Shown here: in pieces, positions 47,778 through 58,560 of the stretch | How positions within the stretch are numbered: position 1 is the first letter of the stretch | How the letters are laid out: each line of letters starts with the position of its first letter | Assembly (NCBI RefSeq): GCF_963678635.1 | Contig: NC_087068.1 | Location: forward strand, 2,792,001-2,856,000 | Direction of reading: 5' to 3' | Origin: Symsagittifera roscoffensis | Taxonomy: Eukaryota > Xenacoelomorpha > Acoela > Convolutidae | DNA length: 64,000 bases | The notes under the pieces: generated by a model | Databases searched by the model: none | Seen by the model: only the letters and a program-made list of their open reading frames with translations | Told to the model about the DNA's origin: nothing | Made by a program: the position numbers and the translations under genes

Positions 47778-48332
47778 CAATCGATGGAAAGATATTAACA
47801 TACACATCACATACATCATGGGTGCATGATTTCGGGAAAAAACCTAGACTTTTAAGGAACAGCGGATTTGCGTTTGTACCTAATCCTTTAACCTACGAAC
47901 CGTGTCGACCATAGCGGTTGTGTGACTACGTAGCCTACAAATCGGCACGAAGATCAGGGCCTTGTCCTCGTTTTTCCAGACATCGACTGCCCAACAGCAC
48001 CCCAGCACAGTATGTTTCGGGAAGATGAAAAGACAGGACTTACCAGAAAGATGACAAGAAAGGAGCGGAGTTCAATACAAAACAGTCCAACCAAACGGCG
48101 GGGCAAATCAATGGGAAAAAGGACGGGTGGACGTCCATGCGACAAACCGCGAGGAATGAGTCTTTCTTCTCTGGAGAAGATCACAAAAACATAACTCCCG
48201 ACCACCGAAACAATCACCCATAGTGACACAGAAAGCAACAAGTCATCCAACTCGGAGGAAGCGGCTGAACCATCGCCAAAAAGAATTAATCAGAAGGAAA
48301 CACCACCAGCAACCACGTCAACGTCAGAGAAC

Positions 48333-48785
48333 ATGGCACCATCGAGACGCTCCACTCGTCATCGTCAGTCAACCTTGGTAAAAGCATTTGGGGACTTTAT
48401 TCCGATCAATAGCATCAATGAGTCGGACACCAGCAAAAAGCCGCTGAAATTCAACATCGAGTCACCATCGGATCAATTATACCCACCGGCGAAACCTAGC
48501 CTCAAATCGCTCATTCAAGAAATGGGCTTCGCGGACAAATCACCAGAAAACAAAGCATGTATGGATTTCCTGGAGGCAATTAGTCCAAAGAATAAGGCGA
48601 AACACACGGACGAAGTTATCGAACTCATCTCGTCGGATGAAAGTCCAAACAAGATGGACATCTTATATATCGAGCCAAGCAGCAACATAGCGGACACTAA
48701 CGCAAACAAGGAGGCCACATAGGAGGAGCACGAAATACTCGAAGACGATAACAACAATCAAGAAGTAGACGAACCAATGAAATAG
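48333..48785 (+). CDS. 3' open frame of the LTR element, unknown protein
   Basis: An open frame of 129 codons starts MAPSRRSTRHRQSTLVKAFG and lies between the integrase and the 3' LTR; past a single TAG at 48720 the frame stays open for another 20 codons (EEHEILEDDNNNQ). It has a basic N terminus and an acidic C terminus. VIELISSDES in the middle looks like a SUMO-interaction motif: a hydrophobic core followed by Ser/acidic residues. No membrane segment or signal peptide, so it does not look like an envelope gene. I do not recognise the family; it may be an accessory protein or the tail of the polyprotein. Confidence 0.5.
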
Positions 48786-48840
48786 TGCACAATAGTTCAG
48801 GGACTAAAGAACTCAAAAATTTGAAACTTGAAAATTTCTA

Positions 48841-48852
48841 GCGAAGAGGGAG
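48841..48852 (+). promoter_or_regulatory. Polypurine tract
   Basis: GCGAAGAGGGAG directly precedes the 3' LTR, interrupted by a single C. In LTR elements such a tract primes plus-strand synthesis. Confidence 0.85.
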
Positions 48853-49096
48853 TGTCATCCGGTACGAATAGATAAACTCATTATTGTTGTTATGTATTAA
48901 TTTGAGTAACATATTTTTCCATATTGTCTGGTCATTTGACCTTGATACGGCTGCATGCGAACTGAAGTCCAAGAGCAAGTCTCAGACGATAATTTATGTT
49001 TCTGAACAACAGCTGTTTTAATCTAAGTCTCAAAAGACTATGTTTATCGATCCGTTCGGATTCAGTATATTCACGCTCATACATTGAGGTATGACA
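48853..49096 (+). repeat. 3' LTR (244 bp)
   Basis: Begins TGTCATCCGG and ends GGTATGACA. Same length as the 5' LTR, with scattered substitutions against it, mainly in the first half. Confidence 0.95.
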
Positions 49097-49101
49097 GTAT
49101 A
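49097..49101. other. Target site duplication, right (GTATA)
   Basis: Matches the five bases before the 5' LTR. Confidence 0.93.
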
Positions 49102-49841
49102 CATCAGTTGACACAGATTGAAAGGTCAACCAATAGATTGCAAACCATTTAAAAACCACCAGATTAATAAATTGTAGTTGTATTAAGGTTTTCAATTGAT
49201 TCTGTTGCAGACCCTATATTTGTCCGAAAGTCTTTTGTTTGACTATCAAGACTTAGATAGTTTCCTGTTCTGTATGCAACTCTAAATAAAACTTAAACTA
49301 AAGATAAGGAATTTTTTGTAAATTTTTTTTACTGGTTCGAAAAAGCACCAAGAAGAAAAACTTTGAATTGAGTTTCAAACCTTAAGTCAAGATTCCAAAT
49401 TTCATTATAAATAACTTTTCCTTGGGAATATTAACATAAAGAGTGCTCAACTATGACCATTTGATTTGTTTATAACTGGCTCATACATATGTATCAAGGA
49501 TTTTATATTTACTGGCTAGCTATAATTCTATCTTTCTTAAAAAAATTTTAAAGAAAAATATAATTTCAAAATTATTTCAGGGGTATTTGTCACAAAACGT
49601 AATTTTTCCTTTAAGAATCTACAATAGTTTCTGTAATCTTATCTTCTATTTGTAAATTAGACAAAAAATAGCAATGAGTATACGGACGTTTTAGGTAGTA
49701 CTTTCATAATGAGCTTTATTGTTTTTTGTTCTATTGATGCATAATTGCACTTTCATCTCTTAGCTGTATCTAAAGGTTCATGTAAAATAAATCAATAGCG
49801 AGACTACAGATACAGTACAAAGCAGGAATGAGCTTAGAATA
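49102..49841. other. Intergenic sequence, nothing recognised
   Basis: AT-rich, no supported gene. Confidence 0.55.
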
Positions 49842-50137
49842 CATCCCGTACTGAACTTTTTGTTCCATTTCACGGCTGATCATCCATTTAGCAGGGGAGA
49901 GAAAATTCTCAGGACTGTTCCCCCATTATGCAGGGCTGTTCAGAAGTGAGCATGCGTATTTTTCTACAGACATGGTCGTACCTGGATCTTACATGATCAG
50001 ACCTGAGTGAAACATGTTCATGCCTGCCGCAGACATGATAACGCCTGACTGAAAACTTGACAAATACATATTTATTTATACATTACTTCGCGTATCTTGA
50101 CTAATTGGTCTTTGTTGTTAAAATTTCACTTTTTCAG

Positions 50138-50239
50138 ATTTTGTTCGAAATGAGTTTATCCAAATTTACCTCCTCGAGCCAACCATCTTCAAATGAAGGA
50201 AATTATGTCGTCTCTACATCCCAGAAAAGAGGACGTCAG
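50138..50239 (+). CDS. Candidate exon with ATG inside the inverted-repeat element
   Basis: A polypyrimidine tract and CAG acceptor (CACTTTTTCAG) is followed by ATTTTGTTCGAA and an ATG at 50150. That ATG opens 30 codons (MSLSKFTSSSQPSSNEGNYV to QKRGRQ), which end at a donor CAG|GTTAGT. The composition is coding-like, with serine-rich and then basic residues. No continuing exon was identified downstream. It may be the first coding exon of a transposase-related gene, or a host exon captured by the element. Confidence 0.4.
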
Positions 50240-50655
50240 GTTAGTTTCAGGGGGCAACGGGAGGGATAGTCGAAAAAAACTAAAAATCCCCAGTTTGAAC
50301 TATAATTAAAGCAATTCGTCACAAAATTTTTTGGCCAAAATTCCTTCAATTTTCGCGAACCAGTAGCCGCAATAAGTTCGAATAAATTAAAAAGATTCGA
50401 TTGGTTGATACTATTAATCTCATTGAATAAATTAACAACAAATGTGCGACTACTTTTTAACGCATGATTTTTGCAAAATTTGATAAATTTTGAGCGGAAC
50501 ATAAAAAAATCGTTCAATTTTCGCAAACCGGTAGCCAACAATGACAAAAAAAACTAAAAATTTGAAGTAAAGTGTCACATTATCAAGCTGAGTTTATGAT
50601 GTTGTTACAAATTAACCATATCTTTAATAATCTTATAATACTGAAGATACCGATT

Positions 50656-50956
50656 TGAGCATATTCGGTTCAGGCATGGTCATGTATCCTGCAGATGTGA
50701 GCATGTTTAGTTCAGGTATGATCATGTATCCTGCAGGTGTGAGCATGTTTAGTTCAGGCATGGTCATGTATCCTGCAGGTGTGAGCATGTTTAGTTCAGG
50801 CATGGTCATGTATCCTGCAGGTGTGAGCATGTTTAGTTCAGGCATGGTCATGTATCCTGCAGATGTGAGCATGTTTAGTTCAGGTATGATCATGTATCCG
50901 GCAGGTGTGAGCATGTTCAGTTCAGGCATGATCATGCATGCTGCAGGTGTGAGCAT
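50656..50956. repeat. 42-bp minisatellite, about seven copies
   Basis: The unit is GTGAGCATGTTTAGTTCAGG plus CATGGTCATGTATCCTGCAG and two more bases; starts recur every 42 bases (50656, 50698, 50740, 50782, 50824, 50866, 50908). Variants differ by single bases (GGCATGGTC versus GGTATGATC, GCAGGTG versus GCAGATG). Because 42 is divisible by three, both strands stay open, which explains the overlapping open frames here; they are not evidence of coding. Confidence 0.95.
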
Positions 50957-51102
50957 ATCTTCAGTTAGCACACCTGATGCAGGTCTGATGCAGGTATGTG
51001 CATGCCGAATATAGACATGCTGCACATCTGTAACAGACATGAATTTTGCATGATTTTACAATGATCAGATATGATTATGGCCAAAAAGTTCGGTACGGGA
51101 TG

Positions 51103-53260
51103 ACATCTCTGAAATAAATCACTGAGAATAAGTTCAACAATAAAAAAGAATTAAAACAGTTAAACAGTGTTCACTTACCTTCGCTTACTAACCAAAACCT
51201 TCACTTACTTTTGAATAAAGTTTATTTAGTTGACACCTAAATTTCTAATGAAACTAATCAAAAAACAGTTTTGCTTAAGCTTTATTCTTCTTTTTTTTAA
51301 AACAAAATCTTAACTCTTACAATTTAAATAAGTCTAATGAGGTTATCCAAAAACTTATAAGAAAATCCAGGAAAAAATGGAAAAAATAGAAAAAATATCA
51401 GCCCTTGAATTTAAATTTTTTAAATAATTTGTCAGAGAAAAGTGGTGTACGTATACTACCTCGCCTAGAAATTTAGATATGAAAAATTGTTTTGTCAAGC
51501 TCCACGCCAGTTTAAATTATTGTTAAAATATAGAATATATTCAGTGTCCCAACTCATCGCGGAGAGAAACATTTGTCTGACTAACTTTTAAAAATAGTTT
51601 TCTCAACCTACCATCTGAAAGTTACAAACATCATAAAAGATCTTCTCACATAGAATCTTATACCTTGCTGTGTAGGATTTTAAGCATTGTATCAGCGATT
51701 TCGGGCGCCAAAACTTTTATAACTTAAAATATTGCGAAATATATAACATATCCTAGCGCATGGAAACGCCTTTTCCCAATCTTAAGAATTAGCATAATGA
51801 CGTGAAGACTATAGACTATCACAAAACATTGAGATCATCACGCCACCCCTAATTTAGCTACGACATATACAACTAATGATTCTGGCGAAGTATTAAGATT
51901 CGAATTATACTTTAAGTTTATCTTATAAAATTAAACTTGAGGCTTGCAGTCTAGTCTAGCTGCACCATCAGTGTTAAATGATTGGTTGACAAAGCTTTCG
52001 CCTTGCAACGATTGACTCGTAGGCTCAAATTTACGTCGAAGCAGACATCGTCCACCAGTTTTGCCATTGTGTCTGTGATTCTTTTGTGTCTATCATGTGT
52101 ATATCTATGCGCGATTGAGAGAGTGTTCACGCAGAAAGAACGCGGTTCACCCTGTACATGTGGTGGGAATGTTGACTGGTTTCCAACAATATCGCTTGTA
52201 TATCTTGTTTTTGAAATCTCAATTGTTCAGGCTGAAACTGTAGTTAGATAGAAGCCATGCATTTATCCAATCTGACTATTTTTTTGACTACCAGAATTTT
52301 TTTAAAAAATTTTTGGCTTCCGCAAGAGGATTTTTTTGGTTTTGAAGTGTTTTTCTTGAAGAAAGGCATCTAAAAAATGTAATTTTTTGAATTCTCATTA
52401 TCGTTAGAAAATTTTCTGGTGAGTTTGCTGTTGAAACCGCCCAATCTATTTCACAGAAAAAAAGTTATGCTGCTGGCTGATTTTGTCTTTGCCGAATGAC
52501 TTAGTTATGATTTTTTGCTGTTAATGCTTTTTCGCTGTTTTAAGGCGTTCACTGCAATTTGAAGTCGTTATTATTTTAAAAAATCGTTGTTCTCAAACAC
52601 TTTTTAGTCTGCAAAAAAATACGTTTTGTACGGATGTCTCCGCATGTTTTGAAAATTTGTGTAAGATGATGTTGTGTTAGTTGAAAAAATGGATCAAGAA
52701 ACGTCTCAAAGGATCCAGTGACAAGTAAAAATCTCTAGCTAACTGTAGAACTTCAAAACTAGTATTGTCAAACATTTTCAAGCTTCATTATTCTATTTGT
52801 CTGGCATTTCAATGTTTTAACGTAATATTCGTAGTGGCTTTAACGGTAACTGGTATTACTCGCATTTTCTTATCGGCAAAAGTTTAGCCGGCTTCAATTA
52901 GAAGTTTTTCATTTAGAATTAGAAGAGCAATCAATTAGAAGAGCAATTGAGGGGAAAATGTGGTGGACGTTTTCTATAGCTATATCACTGTTGAAGGTTT
53001 TCAATGCTTCTTCTGCGTCTACAGGAAGAATTGCGACATTTTCGAAGATTATGGATTGCGTATTAAACTTATCATTTTTGCTCAAATTTTTGCTGACAGT
53101 TTGAATAAAAAATTGAAAACTCACTTTTCTGAGTTTTTGTCAAGAGGCTTGAATTGATATGCACAAAATGGTTCTTAATAATTGTATTCTGTGTCCTCAC
53201 TTGACAGTTTTGAGCAAAATGGCTGTAGTGTGAAAACGCGTAAATAGTGTTACCTGATTG
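51103..53260. other. Intergenic sequence, nothing firm
   Basis: About 2.1 kb without a recognised gene. An open frame at 51982-52251 (TTG start, about 89 codons) contains a hydrophobic stretch, then VFTQKERGSPCTCGGNVDW, and is slightly less AT-rich; no family recognised and no splice context established. Confidence 0.5.
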
Positions 53261-54970
53261 TTACAATTAGCTTTTCGGGTGAATTAAAATCCAAAGAGGT
53301 ATACAAACTAGAATGTAGTGGATGTAAATCCAACTATGTCGGCCAAACGGCCAAGCTTCCAACCAGCAATATGAAACCCATCGTTTTGCAGTTGGGACTA
53401 CAACGACCGGTCAGAGATAACTTCAATGAGACGCACTTTCTCGCTGACTTAGACACCTTCCATTCTGATCTCAGACATCGAAATGTTCCCAAGGAAGCTC
53501 TGTGTGAGATTGAGACCCTGTCAAAAGCCTACAAAAACAGTTGAAACAGACACCTTCGGTAAAATGCATAGAAGAGGTCAAAAATGATGTCAAGAGCAAT
53601 GAGTTAGTGGCCGTGCCGTTTGACAAGGACGTCGGTTTCTGTGTTATGAGGAAAACAACCTATGAATCAAAACCTGTAGGGCTGCTTGATTCAACTCAAT
53701 TCAAGGAAAAGAAAACAAAGACTGACTCAATAAGGTTGGAACACGGAAAAGATACCAATAAAAAAACCATTGGCTATGTAAAAGAAAACAGACAAAAATT
53801 GAGAAAATTTTGTTCATAGCTTGAAGTCAACAGGTGGGCGACCCGCCAGACCTTATGGCCAAGCTAAAAGGCGTAATTTTACACACTTTCGATATTAGTT
53901 CTATCGTTTCTTGGAAGTTCTTCTGATAACTCGAAAAAAAAACACTGCAAAACATTTCGAATATCTCGAAGGCGCCAAAATTGACACAACCACTTTCAAT
54001 GGCAGGGGGATCGTGAAAAACAATCTGGAGTCGGGTAAAAACAGGGTAAAAACACAATTTTTTCAATGATAGAAACGTATACACAAGTTTCCCACTCATG
54101 GAAGCAATTGATTTTGCGTTGAGGAAACTATAGGAGCGGAGAAACCACCAGGAAGTGCCTGGAAAGTTTTCAAAAAGTTTTCTAATTATGATCTGTATTC
54201 AAAATTATTTTCATTGGAAAGAATCTTGGTTGTTTCAAATAGATGGACTGCCATGGGCGTATCTCTGGTGCTAATTTTAGCAAACATTTGCCTCAAGGAG
54301 TATGATCACCATTACAGCCACAATTCATCGCGGTGAAAGGTGTCGTCGAAACAGTGTGTCGCCGATAAAGCCTAGCCGAAATCGTCTGGTTGGGTAAAAA
54401 TTGCATTGCTAGAAAAAAAAAAGTAGCTGAACAGCAAGATGTGAAAGTTTTCCTCCGATAGGTCGATGATAGAGCGAAGACGGTGAAAGGTGACCCTGAG
54501 ATAGCGCTACAAGCAGCCAATAAAGTTCAGCTTGACCTAAATTTCACGTTTGAGACACCAAGTGCATTGGGAAAATTTGCCCTAGTAGATTTTGAAACTA
54601 CTATCGATAAAAACCGGAAGTTGAGCTGTGGATGATATCAAAAACATACATCTACGTCTAAACGAGAAGGTTTTGACGAGACAGTGAAAATCAAACAAAA
54701 ACAGTGGTCGGACAACTAATATCCCAATAACTGGTTGTCTCCGATTACATTGCGTGTCCTCAAAAAGAACATGAGGGAGAATAATAACATCAAGGTCAAG
54801 AAATAAAAACAAATATCTCCTACTAGCAATGAGGACAAACCACTCATGATGATTTTTCAATATCGAGATTACCACGCTCAGAAGTTTGCTAAGAAAAAGC
54901 TGGATGTCACCACCACGAAAATAGTGTTTACGACAAGAATAATGAAAACTTGTCTGTAATTGTTAAACTC
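53261..54970 (+). pseudogene. Penelope-like element copy 1 (RT, decayed)
   Basis: Order of recognisable parts: a GIY-YIG-like start (KEVYKLECSGCKSNYVGQT, 53292-53350); the RT N-terminal region (VRDNFNETHFLADLDTFHSD, then ELVAVPFDKDVGFCVMRKTT); the GRPARPYG block; EYLEGAKIDTTTF; a damaged LDVKSLYT region; EETIGAEKPPGSAWK; and AMGVSLVLILANICLKEY. A stretch with IVWLGKNCIARKKK follows, then VDD (54463-54471), KGDPEIALQAANKVQLDLNF and the PLE thumb (SALGKFALVDF, KNRKLSCG). The frame is broken by many stops and shifts. No endonuclease domain follows the RT here, although the usual linker (KIV..NNENLSV) is visible near 54925. The copy runs straight into a second copy on the same strand. Confidence 0.85.
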
Positions 54971-54974
54971 TGCT

Positions 54975-56151
54975 TCTTCGGTGTCGTGCTTGTTAATTTG
55001 ATTTTGGACACAAGAGTTTTTTCCTCGTGGCCTGCACAACAATGAGTACAATTTTGCTCCCACCTGCATTGTTTTTGTGGATTGTTAAAAAAAACTAATA
55101 TGAAAATTAGGTTGTGCTTATACCTTCATTTGTTTTAATTTGTTATTTGCGATCAACGTCTAAAATCTCTTGGAGTTTTCTTGGGAGAGACATAGTATTT
55201 GATATTTTGAGATTTCGGGGTTGCCTGATATTTTTTCCGACAAGGAGGTTTATTTTCTTAAACAAAAATTCACGGAAATAGATTTATACTGCTTGAGGGT
55301 AAGCAAAATAACTATATATGGCAAGAGGAGTGGTAGGAAGAGGGGTGAACGAGGATTTAAGGTCTTCGGTACTAAGATACTTGATACTCCGAAGAAAAAA
55401 GACAACTACGTCGGTTAAAGTAACACATCAAAAGAAGTTGGAAAAATATGCGAAAGGCAAGATTGACCAAAAGGGAAAAAAGTGAAAAAATGGTGACAAC
55501 CCTTGATTACTAAATTGGATTCAGCAACTTTTGCTGTTGGGACGACTAAAACATACGGTCAGAGATAAATTCGATGAAACACACTTTTCGCTGATCTGGA
55601 CACCTTACTTTCTGATCTCAAACATCGAAATGTCCCCGGAGAAGGTCTGTGTGAGATTGAGGCCGCCACAAAAGTCTGCTGTAATCAATATGAAACAGAC
55701 GTCTCCGGCAAGGGCGTAAGAAAGGCGAGAAAGTGTTGCAAAGCAACGCGTTAGTGTCAGTGCCGTTTGACCTGAGGGTCGGTTTCTATGTTATAAGGAA
55801 AACAACTGATCCAATTCAATTCGGTGAAAAGAAAATAATGACTGACTCAGTAGTAAGGAAAATTTAAAATTAATTTAATAGAGAACCATTGGCTATGAAG
55901 AAAAAAGCAAATTTGTAAAATTTTCATCAATAGGTTGAAGTGAACAGGTAGGCAACCCATCAGATTTTAGATTTTATGGCCTTGCTAAAAGGCATTAGAG
56001 TGGCTACAGCGAGACCAGTTCTAACGTTGCCTGGAATTTGATGAGTAACTTGAACACAGGACCCCAGCAAAACATAGCAACATTTTTGAGGGTCGCGAAG
56101 GTTCCAAGTTTGAAACAACATTATTGGATGCAAGGAGGGAATACCCGACTG
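54975..56151 (+). pseudogene. Penelope-like element copy 2, 5' part
   Basis: The segment TTCCTCGTGGCCTGCA..CAATGAG near 55022 and the following 250 bases match the 5' part of copy 4 near 62270-62480. Next comes a broken RT N-terminal region (ACGGTCAGAGATAAATTCGATGAAACACAC near 55555; GTGCCGTTTGACC near 55765). The GGTAGGCAACCCATCAG..TTTATGGCCTTGCTAAAAGGC block near 55950-56000 corresponds to the RT motif before the PGS block. It ends in EGSKFETTLLDARRE-like coding near 56151, where unrelated sequence begins. Multiple stops. Confidence 0.75.
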
Positions 56152-57388
56152 TAACAGTCGTCCGCTTGTGTCATATATGAGGTTAATAAAAAAGGCCCTA
56201 TAACCAATGACTCAAGGGTCAGAGACACTTTCTCTTGTGTTTTTGTACCTCATTCTGTCGGAGCCAATTCGAGTCGCTTAAGACACGGATCTACAAAATC
56301 TTATTACAGCTTGAAGGGCACTACCGAAATAAACCCCCATCACACTCTAGAAATAAGAACAATAGCATAGCCAGGTCTCTAAATACCTGAAACACGTGAA
56401 CGCTTTTAAAAACAGGGTTGTGAACTCAAGTATACCATTAGTTTTTAGTGGACAGTGGACCATTGGTCCTTTTCAGATGGATCAACCTAAAACCAGCCTT
56501 ATCCTAAATAAATACACTCAAGAAATTAAACTAAGTACTCACATAGTGCCGCGACTCTAGAATTAAGTAAATAAAGTAAGTAAAGCAACTCTAGAAGTTT
56601 TTAGGGAGTAACTAGTTTTAACTCAAGAAGCTTTATTGTTTTGGACCATTGGCAGCTTCAATCGTCTACCTGCCCAGTCAAGGTTCTCTCTCACCAAGGG
56701 TGGCACTCTCGTAGGAATTCGCGATGTTTTTTTTTCGGTAACAAGACAACTCTACTCGAATTTCACCCTAGCATTTTCACCCTAGCACTATTTTGTCAAT
56801 TTTCCTTTAAATCTATATCGTGACTTTGTCGACTTCTTATTTCATTTACCGCGCCAAAATTGAGCATGAAAAACATACTGTTTCCCTCAAAATCAAGGTC
56901 AGATTATGACCGACTGGCACAGATATCAAGCCTACGGGACTTGTAGCCGAATTACAATTAGGGACTTGAAGCCCAATACTATGGCAACAAGTTATGAACT
57001 AAGATCAAATTGAAAAACATTTGAAGCCGAATTTTATGGCAACAAGTTATGAACTATGATCAAATTGAAAAAAATTACATTTAATTTTTAATTCAAGTTA
57101 ATGACTTTTTCATAATTTTTCGCCTTAATTGATATTTCGGAAAACTAAAACTTTGTTGACGGGGTTTCTCATGTGTATAATTTAAGCATTTCAAAATTCG
57201 GCGGATGTAACTGTGTGATGCCACTCCTAAGTGGTGAATTGTTATGAAGATTGCTTATGATGAACTAAACTTGCCTAATTTTTTCAAAATAAACACTTTT
57301 TTGATGAAAACCAGCGTTTTGAGGTGCTTGTAATGTTTAAATTTCGGCTTGAAGTCCTGCTGACTTGTTGTCGTAGGCCTGCTACGGG
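56152..57388. mobile_element. Unidentified 1.24-kb insertion in PLE copy 2
   Basis: PLE copy 2 stops at a LDARRE-like sequence and resumes 1.24 kb later with TNMESGEK, which are adjacent in copy 4. The intervening DNA must therefore be inserted. It begins CCCGACTGTAACAGTCG and ends GTAGGCCTGCTACGGGG; the ends share only a weak CCCG/CGGG inversion. Inside, a ~60-base direct repeat is seen (TTATGGCAACAAGTTATGAACTA.. near 56980 and 57040). No open frame of a known family. A solo LTR or a non-autonomous element are both possible. Confidence 0.6.
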
Positions 57389-57575
57389 GGGTTATAGAAA
57401 TTACTAATATGGAGTCTGGTGAAAAAAGAATTTAGTTCGATGTTTAAAGCCTACACACAAATATTCCACTCAGAAATGCAATTCATACAGCATTGGAAAA
57501 AATTTATCAGCCGGAAAAACCACCAGGATTGGCGAGGAAAACTTCTCAAAAGCTGAAACTCTCAAGCCTAGAGTG
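57389..57575 (+). pseudogene. Penelope-like element copy 2, RT fragment after insertion
   Basis: TNMESGEK, a stop, then FDV and a TNIPLRN-like stretch followed by AIHTALEKIYQPEKPPGLAR. This matches the LDVKSLYTNVPLKEAIDIAV..EPPSIARKT part of copy 4, which holds the first catalytic Asp of RT. Similarity ends near 57575. Confidence 0.75.
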
Positions 57576-57772
57576 GGTTGCTGTCGGAGTCTTGGATTGC
57601 AGTTTTTGCATCTTAATGACTGCTCGGGTCTGTTTAGTTTTCCGAGATATGGCGTTTTCATCATTTTTCAAAATTTGAATTGACAAAAAATTTTGCAAAA
57701 TTTGAAATTACCAACCCCATAATTGGGTGTTATTATAACGATTATGATTATTATTAAGGCTTTACAACTCAA

Positions 57773-58560
57773 TTAGTGGTAAAAGATTTGATGGGAATTA
57801 TCCCGATTGATAGCACCGATGATTGGATTGTCAAGAGAGTTATTGCAGTTGCAGACTATACGCCAGTTGCAGCTTCTGTTTGTGTCGTAAACTTTAAAAT
57901 AGAAATCCGAAAACAGGTTCAGCAAACGTGGCTTGAGCCCTTGAGGGCGGAAGGAATTCACAGAAGGTGGTAACAGGTTCACCAGTTTTTGGACACGGTA
58001 TAAGAAGTTGCTTCTCGACTTAGAAAGTTTATTTTTATTCACTTCGAACGTCCTTGTTTCGCTTCTGGTGTTTCTGTCGGGTGCGTACAAAATTGTCGAA
58101 AGCCATTCGAAGTTATACTGATCATTGAGAATACTCGATAAAGTCAGCAGATCTATGAGCTCGAGATAAAATGGGACTGGAAGAATGTTAAGCTTGAGCA
58201 GTCGATCAGGGTATATATCATCGTTGTAACCAAGAATCCACTTTGTGTTTCTTTTCTGGACATTTTCCAAATGTTTCAGATCACTTTGTACATGGAACTA
58301 GCAGGGTGAAGCATAGACCAGTATCGGGAAAATTAGGCGTCTATACAGTGACAGTTTGACACTTGTATCGGCTGAAGGGGCTATGCTCCGCCTGATCATC
58401 TGAAAAAAAAAACGTTTGTTTTCGCTATTCTAGACTTCTCGTGGGCACTCCATGACAAATTACTAAAAACTAGGACACCCAAGTCTTTCATGCCGTTATC
58501 AGGGTACTCTCAGAAGTTGCAGATCTTTTTACCAAGTGTCACAACTCAGATCATCTTAAT
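57773..58560 (-). pseudogene. LINE (non-LTR) reverse transcriptase C-terminal fragment
   Basis: Read on the minus strand, an open frame of 165 codons ends at 57773. It contains LENVQKRNTKWILGYND, RLLKLNILPVPFYLELIDLL and a C-terminal NFLYRVQKLVNLLPPSV. Upstream, across stops near 58300 and 58540, lie MKDLGVLVFSNLSWSAHE, MIRRSIAPSAD and KLSLYRRLIFPILVYASP. This order (KDLGV..LSW..H, then the YR..LI.P.L.Y block, then KWILG) is the C-terminal end of RT in jockey/CR1/Rex-type LINEs. The 5' part with RT catalytic motifs and the endonuclease is missing, as in a typical 5'-truncated insertion. Confidence 0.85.

Larger units (their letters stand above)
42308..49096 (+). mobile_element. Ty3/Gypsy-type LTR retrotransposon, full-length, decayed
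   Basis: A 6789-base element with 244-base LTRs at both ends, a 5-base target duplication, a primer binding site beginning TGGCGCAGCC at the 5' LTR border and a purine tract GCGAAGAGGGAG before the 3' LTR. Internal order is gag with two zinc knuckles, protease, RT, RNase H, a long spacer, integrase and a 3' open frame. RNase H before integrase identifies Ty3/Gypsy rather than Ty1/Copia. The LTRs differ by roughly 20 substitutions in 244 bases, the frames are broken repeatedly, and catalytic positions of three enzymes are altered. The copy is therefore an old, inactive insertion. Confidence 0.95.
49842..51102. mobile_element. Inverted-repeat element carrying a minisatellite
   Basis: Ends are 21-base inverted repeats with one mismatch: CATCCCGTACTGAACTTTTT(G) at the left and (C)AAAAAGTTCGGTACGGGATG at the right. 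Just inside both ends are ATG-rich words such as CAGACATG and TGATCAG, which grade into the 42-bp minisatellite on the right side. The 1261-base interior also has an exon-like segment at 50138-50239. Flanking target duplication was not found. It looks like a DNA transposon or non-autonomous relative; no transposase domain is recognisable. Confidence 0.65.

Noticed and set aside
50633-51040. Open frames on both strands of the 42-bp minisatellite (MVMYPAGVSMFSSG type)
   Set aside because: The repeat unit is a multiple of three, which keeps all stop-free frames open on both strands; no coding evidence.
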